From: Bacteroides sp.
Lineage (GTDB): Bacteria; Bacteroidota; Bacteroidia; Bacteroidales; Bacteroidaceae
Length of the DNA: 64,000 bases
NCBI GenBank assembly: GCA_020861095.1
Contig: JAJBTC010000212.1
Span: 1-64,000, forward strand
Reading direction: 5' to 3'
The notes beneath the pieces were generated by a model. That model ran no database searches and was not told where the DNA came from. It worked only from the letters and a program-made list of their open reading frames with translations. Position numbers and translations under genes: made by a program. Positions 58,915 through 64,000 of the stretch are shown here, in pieces. The stretch's first letter is position 1. Each line of letters opens with the position of its first letter.

Positions 58915-59538
58915 CGCTTTCCGGACAAAGTCTTCCAGCATATCGACTGTAGCGTCGATGCCCAGCAACGAAGAATCGACACACAAATGATACGTAGCAG
59001 CGGCGCCCCAGGTATTGTAACTGTAATAGTTGTAATACTCTGCGCGCCGCTTGTCCATTTTATAGATCAGCCCTTCGGCTTCCTTTTCGGAAATATGCAA
59101 TGAATCGCACAAACGCTGTATACGCACTTCGGCAGGAGACGAAATAAAGAAGTTGACACACCGGGGATGCTCACGCAGGATATAGTCGGCACATCGCCCC
59201 ACAAACACGCACGACTTCTCTGCAGCCAGCTTGCGGATCACATCGCTCTGGATCTTGAACAGAGAGTCGTTGCTCAGGTAATTGGTATATCCTATCGCAC
59301 CATCATTCATAAACGGAAAACGCATACCAAACATCCCGCTAATGAGATTCTGGGAAGCCTTCTCGTCTGCTTCTTCAAAAAAGTCGCGACAGAGACCACT
59401 CTCTTCCGAAGCCAGATTGATCAACTCTTTGTCGTAGAAGTCTATACCCAGACGCTGCGCCAGTTTCTCACCTATCTCTTTGCCTCCGCTTCCGAGTTGG
59501 CGGCCGATATTTATTACATAAGGATCAGTCATATTCAT
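58897..59538 (-). CDS. Cytidylate-kinase-like family protein
   Basis: A 213-residue P-loop-type protein of the cytidylate-kinase-like family, with a degenerate nucleotide loop [23 protein letters not shown] and a lid-like [34 protein letters not shown]. It is smaller and different from housekeeping Cmk; the function is not established. Its 3' end overlaps the end of the convergent transporter gene by 18 nt. A -7-like TATGTTTG sits just upstream on the minus strand (59561-59554). Start could also be the second Met (59532). Confidence 0.8.
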   Translation of the reverse strand: MNMTDPYVINIGRQLGSGGKEIGEKLAQRLGIDFYDKELINLASEESGLCRDFFEEADEKASQNLISGMFGMRFPFMNDGAIGYTNYLSNDSLFKIQSDVIRKLAAEKSCVFVGRCADYILREHPRCVNFFISSPAEVRIQRLCDSLHISEKEAEGLIYKMDKRRAEYYNYYSYNTWGAAATYHLCVDSSLLGIDATVDMLEDFVRKALHQKQ

Positions 59539-59894
59539 TGTATTAGCTTATTACAAACATAAGGAAATTATTGAAAAACTGTTTACACGGGGAATTAAAA
59601 TTTCCATAAAAAGTGGTTCCAGCCCGAATAAAGAGCTCTTTGCAGAGGAAAAAGAAAGGATCTATAATCTTCCGGTCATAACTTCTCAGACATTTACACG
59701 TTGATAGCAATTATAGGATTACAGCTTTCTTTTTGCAGGAAAAACAGCTTATTCTCTTATTCTGACAAATGGGATTACACTCCTAATAAACGACATGTAC
59801 TGCATATTTATAAATTTTAATAGCAAAAATATGCAGGAAAGACCCTTTAAAATGTTTTTTTATACAAGTAAACATGCGGACTTTTACCGGTAAG

Positions 59895-59955
59895 ACTCCG
59901 AATCCTTACCCGGAGAACTCCGAATCCTTACCGGTAAGGATTCGGAGTTCTCCGG
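59895..59955. other. Perfect 46-bp palindrome with an extra direct-repeat half
   Basis: 59910-59955 is a perfect palindrome centred on ttacc|ggtaa. Its left arm word actccgaatccttacc occurs twice: at 59895-59910 and again at 59917-59932. It lies alone in the 59539-60124 gap, about 350 nt from the convergent-gene side and 170 nt from the next ORF, with no T run close by, so it is not a plain terminator. Nothing else is recognised in this gap. Confidence 0.85.
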
Positions 59956-60124
59956 AGAGAAGTCATTTTCTCACTAAAAAAGGACTTTTTTCTCCGGAAG
60001 AGGTAGTATCACGCGAAAAATACTTTTATCTTTTCGCTATTAGAAGAAGTAACTCAGCCTTATCATAACCAGCAACGTGGGGAAATAACTATCAGATAAA
60101 CCTGATTCGCACGAAAAAGAAGAT

Positions 60125-60508
60125 CTATTTGATTTCTCCCAAACAGTTTTCCTTCCGTTTTTCGGGAATCCTTTTTAATGAGGCTGGAAATACCTCCGGA
60201 AAAAAGGAATAAAAAATCATTTTGTTACATCTTGCACAAAATGACATTCTGCCACTTTCCATAAAATATCCGTGCATCATCGGTTCATCTATGAATACGT
60301 TGTTTTTCCCTGCAATCTTGTCCAACCCGGGGATCTCCAGCGGAGTGTCACCACAATCGATCTCCGGTGGGTATCACAGTTCGCATTCCTGATTAAAGAA
60401 CAGAACGTGTCCTGGAAAGTGGCACTCCCTGTCCCCGGTATCATACGACCAGACATCTTCCCACCGTGGACAACAGAGTTCTTTTCTACAATCCGGGAAT
60501 TTACACAT
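60125..60508 (-). pseudogene. Small Cys-rich protein overlapping the MATE stop, interrupted by TGA
   Basis: An ATG overlaps the MATE stop (ATGtgTAA) and opens a 44-residue frame MCKFPDCRKELCCPRWEDVW, which goes on through GDRECHFPGHVLFF to a TGA at 60374-60376. The same frame then stays open for 82 more codons (YPPEIDCGDTPLEIPG, DKIAGKNNVFIDEPMM, SFCARCNKMIFYS) to 60125. Both halves look like one protein of about 127 residues with many Cys, perhaps metal-binding. I do not recognise the family. The gene may be inactivated or mis-sequenced, or the second half may start from an internal TTG/ATG. Confidence 0.45.
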
Positions 60509-61874
60509 CCGTTGCCAGACTTTCTTCCCTCGTCATCTTTCCGAACTGACGGAATTGCCAGATCAGCAGACAGGCAGATACGATGCTGGCCAGAAAATCC
60601 GACACAGGCAGACTCCACCAGATCCCGTTGTCAACAAACTGTGGGAGTATCAACAGGCAGGGGATCAGGAAGATCACCTGACGGGTGAGCGAAAGGAAAA
60701 TCGCTTTACCTGCCATACCGATGCTCTGAAAGAAATTGGAAGTGACCATCTGAAATCCTACAATCGGGAAAACAAGTACGGAAATCCTCAGGCCCTCGGC
60801 GGCCAGTCCGATGAGTTCCGGATCAGTAGTGAAAGCGGAAACAGCAATGGAAGGGATCAGGACTCCGACCAGAAAACCGGTAGTAGTCACTACGGTGGCA
60901 CACAGAATGGTTATTTTCAATACCTGGGTGACCCGTTGATAGTGCCGGGCACCGAAATTATAACCGGCAATGGGTTGCATGCCCTGATTCAATCCCATCA
61001 TCACCATGGCAAAGAAAAAAATGATACGGTTCACAATGCCGAAAGCTCCGATAGCCAGGTCGCCTCCGTAACGTTTGAGACCGTTGTTGATCAGGATCAC
61101 GATGAAGCAGGATGCCAGGTTCATCAGGAAGGGCGACATACCGATGGCCAGTGAGGCCTGTACGATCTTCCGCTGCAAACGAAAGATACCGGGACGAAAG
61201 TGGATCAGTTCTTCTTTGTTGCTGAACAGTTTCATCAGCCAGATCAATGAGACGATCTGTGCCAGGATCGTAGCATACGCTGCTCCGCGTATACCCCAGT
61301 CGAACCAGAAAATAAATATCGGGTCTAAAACGGTATTGACAGCTACTGTGACGATGGTAGCCACCATCGCTTTGCGCGGATGTCCGGAAGAGCGGAGCAC
61401 CGCGTTCAGTCCGAAATACAGGTGAGTAATCACATTTCCCAGCAGGATCACCTGCATATAATCGCGGGCATACCCAATGGTACTTTCACTGGCCCCGAAA
61501 AAGTATAGGATCGGGTCCAGAAACGCAAGTGCTACGACCGTGAGCCCTACTCCGATGAGCAGATTGAGTACAACCACATTCCCCAGTACACGCTGCGCCG
61601 TGTCGTAGTCTTTTTGTCCCAGTTTCACAGAGATCAGCGTAGCAGCCCCTACTCCTACCAGCGATCCGAAAGCGGCTGCCAGATTCATCAATGGAAAAGT
61701 CACAGCCAATCCTGAGATGGCCAGAGGGCCCACACCGTGTCCGATGAAAATGCTGTCTACCATGTTGTAAAGAGAGGAAGCGGTCATCGCGATGATCGCC
61801 GGGATCGCATACTGCATCAGCAGTTTACTGATCTTCTGAGTACCCAACTCCGTGGGCGCGTTATTTCCAACCAT
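60501..61874 (-). CDS. MATE-family multidrug/metabolite exporter
   Basis: A 457-residue twelve-helix antiporter of the MATE superfamily (DinF/NorM-like), inner membrane. Two homologous halves are visible: N-half with LMQYAIPAIIAMTASSLYNM and VDSIFIGHGVGPLAISGLAV, C-half with NNGLKRYGGDLAIGAFGIVN and GMQPIAGYNFGARHYQR. The cation is probably Na+ or H+; the substrate is unknown. Start MVGNNAPTELG at 61874 is preferred to 61883, because a TACTTTTG -7 box (61903-61896) lies only 12 nt before the latter. A small ORF overlaps its stop codon. Confidence 0.9.
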   Translation of the reverse strand: MVGNNAPTELGTQKISKLLMQYAIPAIIAMTASSLYNMVDSIFIGHGVGPLAISGLAVTFPLMNLAAAFGSLVGVGAATLISVKLGQKDYDTAQRVLGNVVVLNLLIGVGLTVVALAFLDPILYFFGASESTIGYARDYMQVILLGNVITHLYFGLNAVLRSSGHPRKAMVATIVTVAVNTVLDPIFIFWFDWGIRGAAYATILAQIVSLIWLMKLFSNKEELIHFRPGIFRLQRKIVQASLAIGMSPFLMNLASCFIVILINNGLKRYGGDLAIGAFGIVNRIIFFFAMVMMGLNQGMQPIAGYNFGARHYQRVTQVLKITILCATVVTTTGFLVGVLIPSIAVSAFTTDPELIGLAAEGLRISVLVFPIVGFQMVTSNFFQSIGMAGKAIFLSLTRQVIFLIPCLLILPQFVDNGIWWSLPVSDFLASIVSACLLIWQFRQFGKMTREESLATDV

Positions 61875-61895
61875 ACCTGTCAACTATTGAGGGTG

Positions 61896-61903
61896 CAAAA
61901 GTA
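61896..61903 (-). promoter_or_regulatory. MATE gene -7 box
   Basis: TACTTTTG on the minus strand, with CTTG 20 nt upstream (61927-61924) as a weak -33 element. It implies a very short leader for the MATE transcript. Confidence 0.55.
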
Positions 61904-62046
61904 ACCAAATCTTCAGATTCCGGCAAGAAAAGCGATTTCTTAAAAATCCTCTGTGAAAAAAGGAACAAACGGAGATAACCAACGTTTGCAAAGCCTCTTC
62001 CCGTGAAATAGGGGAAGTATCTTGCCGTAAAATGAAAAATGTTTCG

Positions 62047-62054
62047 TATTTTTG
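62047..62054 (+). promoter_or_regulatory. lysS -7 box
   Basis: TATTTTTG 29 nt before the ATG at 62084; only CTTG (62021-62024) is seen upstream, so the -33 match is weak. The box lies downstream of the alternative ATG at 62039 and so excludes it. Confidence 0.5.
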
Positions 62055-62083
62055 CCCACAAATTTGAGTCAATATCTAACAAA

Positions 62084-63817
62084 ATGAACATTTTAGAACT
62101 AAGTGAACAGGAAATTATCCGGCGTAACAGTCTGAATGAACTGCGCGAGCTGGGGATCGACCCCTATCCCGCGGCCGAATATGTGACCAACGCATTTTCA
62201 ACCGATATAAAATCCGAATTCAAAGACGATGAAGAGAAACCACGGCAGGTGACTATTGCCGGACGCATGATGAGCCGACGCATCATGGGCAAAGCCTCTT
62301 TCATCGAATTGCAGGACTCCAAAGGACGGATCCAGGTGTATATCACCCGTGACGATATCTGTCCGGGAGAGAACAAAGACCTGTACAATGTGGTGTTTAA
62401 ACGCCTGTTCGACCTGGGCGATTTCATCGGTATCGAAGGATATGTATTCCGCACACAGATGGGTGAGATCAGCGTACACGCGCAAAAACTTACCGTATTG
62501 GCCAAATCCATCAAACCGCTGCCTATCGTAAAATACAAAGACGGTGTGGCATACGACTCGTTTGAAGATCCGGAACTGCGTTACCGCCAGCGCTATGTAG
62601 ACCTGGTGGTGAACGAAGGGGTCAGAGATATATTTATCAAACGCAACAAGATCTACTCTTCCATGCGCGAGTATTTCGATAGCCGGGGCTATATGGAAGT
62701 AGAGACCCCGGTATTGCAGACCATACCCGGCGGAGCAGCCGCGCGCCCGTTCATCACCCATCACAACGCGCTGGATATTCCGTTGTACCTGCGTATCGCC
62801 AACGAACTCTATCTGAAAAGACTGATCGTCGGTGGTTTTGAAGGGGTATACGAATTCTCCAAGAACTTCCGCAACGAAGGGATGGACCGCACACACAATC
62901 CGGAGTTTACCTGTATGGAGATCTACGTAGCTTATAAAGACTACAACTGGATGATGGAAGTCACGGAAAATATGTTCGAGAAGATCTGTATGGATGTCAA
63001 CGGCACCACCCAAGTGAAGGTGGGAGAACATGAGATCGACTTCAAGGCCCCTTACAAACGGGTGACCATCCTGGGAGCCATTCAGGAACACACCGGATAC
63101 GATCTGGCAGGCAAGTCGGAAGAAGAGATCCGTGAGATATGCCGCAAACTGAATATGGAGATCGACGCTACGATGGGAAAAGGCAAGCTCATTGATGAGA
63201 TCTTCGGAGAATTCTGCGAAGGAAAGTACATACAACCCACCTTTGTGACCGACTATCCGGTAGAGATGTCGCCGCTGACCAAAAAACACCGCGACAATCC
63301 GGAACTGACGGAGCGCTTCGAACTGATGGTAGGTGGTAAAGAGTTGTGTAATGCCTATTCGGAACTGAACGACCCGATCGATCAGCTGGAACGTTTCCAG
63401 GATCAGCTGAAACTCAGCGAAAAGGGAGACGACGAGGCCATGTTCATCGACATGGACTTTGTGCGCGCCCTGGAATACGGTATGCCGCCTACATCGGGAA
63501 TGGGCATCGGGATGGACCGCCTGACGATGCTGATGACCGGTCAGACGGCCATACAGGAAGTGCTCTTCTTCCCGCAGATGCGCCCGGAAAAGACGATCAG
63601 AAAAGATCATGTATCGAAATACATCGAACTGGGTATTCCGGAAGAGTGGGTACAGGTGATCCAGAAAGCCGGCTATCACTTAGTAGAAGATATGAAAGGT
63701 GTGAATCCGCAGAAACTCCATCAGGATATTTGCGGGATCAACAAGAAATACAAACTCGAATTGATCAGCCCGTCAGTCCATGACGTATCCGGATGGGTGG
63801 AAAAACTTAACTCCTAA
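62084..63817 (+). CDS. lysS: Lysine--tRNA ligase (class II)
   Basis: This enzyme charges tRNA-Lys in the cytoplasm. Start MNILELSEQEIIRRNSL gives 577 residues. An N-terminal OB-fold anticodon domain (about 55-160, TIAGRMMSRRIMGKASFIEL) is followed by the class II core: motif 2 FRNEGMDRTHNPEFTCME and motif 3 SGMGIGMDRLTMLM. The C-terminal tail beyond motif 3 (about 70 residues, EEWVQVIQKAGYHLVEDM) is longer than in E. coli and usual in Bacteroidota. It runs into gpsA with a 3-nt gap, so the two form an operon. Confidence 0.97.
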   Translation: MNILELSEQEIIRRNSLNELRELGIDPYPAAEYVTNAFSTDIKSEFKDDEEKPRQVTIAGRMMSRRIMGKASFIELQDSKGRIQVYITRDDICPGENKDLYNVVFKRLFDLGDFIGIEGYVFRTQMGEISVHAQKLTVLAKSIKPLPIVKYKDGVAYDSFEDPELRYRQRYVDLVVNEGVRDIFIKRNKIYSSMREYFDSRGYMEVETPVLQTIPGGAAARPFITHHNALDIPLYLRIANELYLKRLIVGGFEGVYEFSKNFRNEGMDRTHNPEFTCMEIYVAYKDYNWMMEVTENMFEKICMDVNGTTQVKVGEHEIDFKAPYKRVTILGAIQEHTGYDLAGKSEEEIREICRKLNMEIDATMGKGKLIDEIFGEFCEGKYIQPTFVTDYPVEMSPLTKKHRDNPELTERFELMVGGKELCNAYSELNDPIDQLERFQDQLKLSEKGDDEAMFIDMDFVRALEYGMPPTSGMGIGMDRLTMLMTGQTAIQEVLFFPQMRPEKTIRKDHVSKYIELGIPEEWVQVIQKAGYHLVEDMKGVNPQKLHQDICGINKKYKLELISPSVHDVSGWVEKLNS

Positions 63818-63820
63818 GTA

Positions 63821-64000
63821 ATGAAACTACCCGGTAAGATAGCGATCATCGGCGGAGGGAGCTGGGCCACAGCCATTGCAAAGATGGTGCTCACTCAGGA
63901 AGGTGATAGTATAAACTGGTATATGAGACGGGACGACCGGATCACAGACTTCAAACGTCTGGGACACAATCCGGCCTACCTGACCTCTGTCAAGTTCAAT
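63821..64000 (+). CDS. gpsA: Glycerol-3-phosphate dehydrogenase [NAD(P)+], partial
   Basis: Only the first 60 codons are in the window. [21 protein letters not shown] is the Rossmann nucleotide motif of GpsA (GGGSWATA), and YMRRDDRI follows where the family has its W/Y-x-R cofactor segment. GpsA reduces dihydroxyacetone phosphate for phospholipid synthesis. It begins 3 nt after lysS. Confidence 0.9.
   Translation, partial: MKLPGKIAIIGGGSWATAIAKMVLTQEGDSINWYMRRDDRITDFKRLGHNPAYLTSVKFN

Noticed and set aside
60374-60376. TGA read as tryptophan or selenocysteine (alternative code)
   Set aside because: Many clear genes here end in TGA (aroC, SusD, the hydrolase at 26742), and no SECIS-like hairpin is evident after the TGA.
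1-64000. Insertion sequences, integrases, prophage or tRNA genes
   Set aside because: No transposase, integrase or phage gene and no tRNA cloverleaf could be recognised; the repeats are non-autonomous.

Overview
This 64 kb window comes from a member of the Bacteroidota, most likely the order Bacteroidales. The evidence is two SusC/SusD outer-membrane pairs, a hybrid two-component regulator, two-gene methylmalonyl-CoA mutase, promoters of the form TTTG-N19/20-TAnnTTTG, and few Shine-Dalgarno sites. I do not assign a genus. There are no rRNA or tRNA genes, no CRISPR array and no transposase.

Layout: 0.5-8 kb holds housekeeping genes (aroC, an M20 dipeptidase, anmK, topB) separated by unusually long, repeat-filled gaps. 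9-29.5 kb is an alginate utilisation locus: SusC, SusD, a PL6 lyase and an IPT/TIG lipoprotein leftward; PL17 lyase, KdgF, an MFS transporter, an SDR reductase and an SGNH esterase rightward; a 2-hydroxyacid dehydrogenase, an alpha/beta hydrolase and a second PL6 leftward; then a FadR-type GntR regulator. Three promoters of this locus carry the same palindromic operator (TTGGnAGACCAA), each placed on a promoter element, which points to one regulon. The pathway implied is surface binding and depolymerisation (PL6), import through SusC/D, exolytic cleavage to the unsaturated monomer (PL17), ring opening (KdgF), inner-membrane uptake (MFS) and reduction to KDG (SDR). KDG kinase and KDPG aldolase are not in the window.

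30-49.5 kb is a second polysaccharide utilisation locus: two GH3 glycosidases, two CE1-like esterases, a surface lipoprotein, SusD, SusC, a type-B carboxylesterase and a divergent hybrid two-component sensor. The esterases suggest an acylated plant glycan or glycoside; no endo-acting enzyme is present. 50-64 kb returns to general metabolism: a PlsC-like acyltransferase, a small membrane protein, methylmalonyl-CoA mutase (mutB, mutA), an AspT/YidE-type transporter, a cytidylate-kinase-like protein, a MATE exporter, lysS and the start of gpsA.

Two things run across the window. First, intergenic DNA is colonised by a modular repeat family: a 19-bp near-palindrome (agacgcacgGcgtgcgtct) usually in inverted pairs, plus two other modules, sometimes flush with stop or start codons. 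Second, several genes are broken by single events: 1-nt shifts in short homopolymers (TIG lipoprotein, GH3, AspT-type transporter, probably the SusC start) and in-frame stops (hybrid sensor, small Cys-rich ORF). These may be sequencing errors or real decay. Other structured non-coding DNA includes a 900-bp inverted-repeat element with a central cruciform (4818-5717), a perfect 46-bp palindrome (59910-59955) and a promoter-plus-terminator unit that looks like a small RNA (8264-8364).
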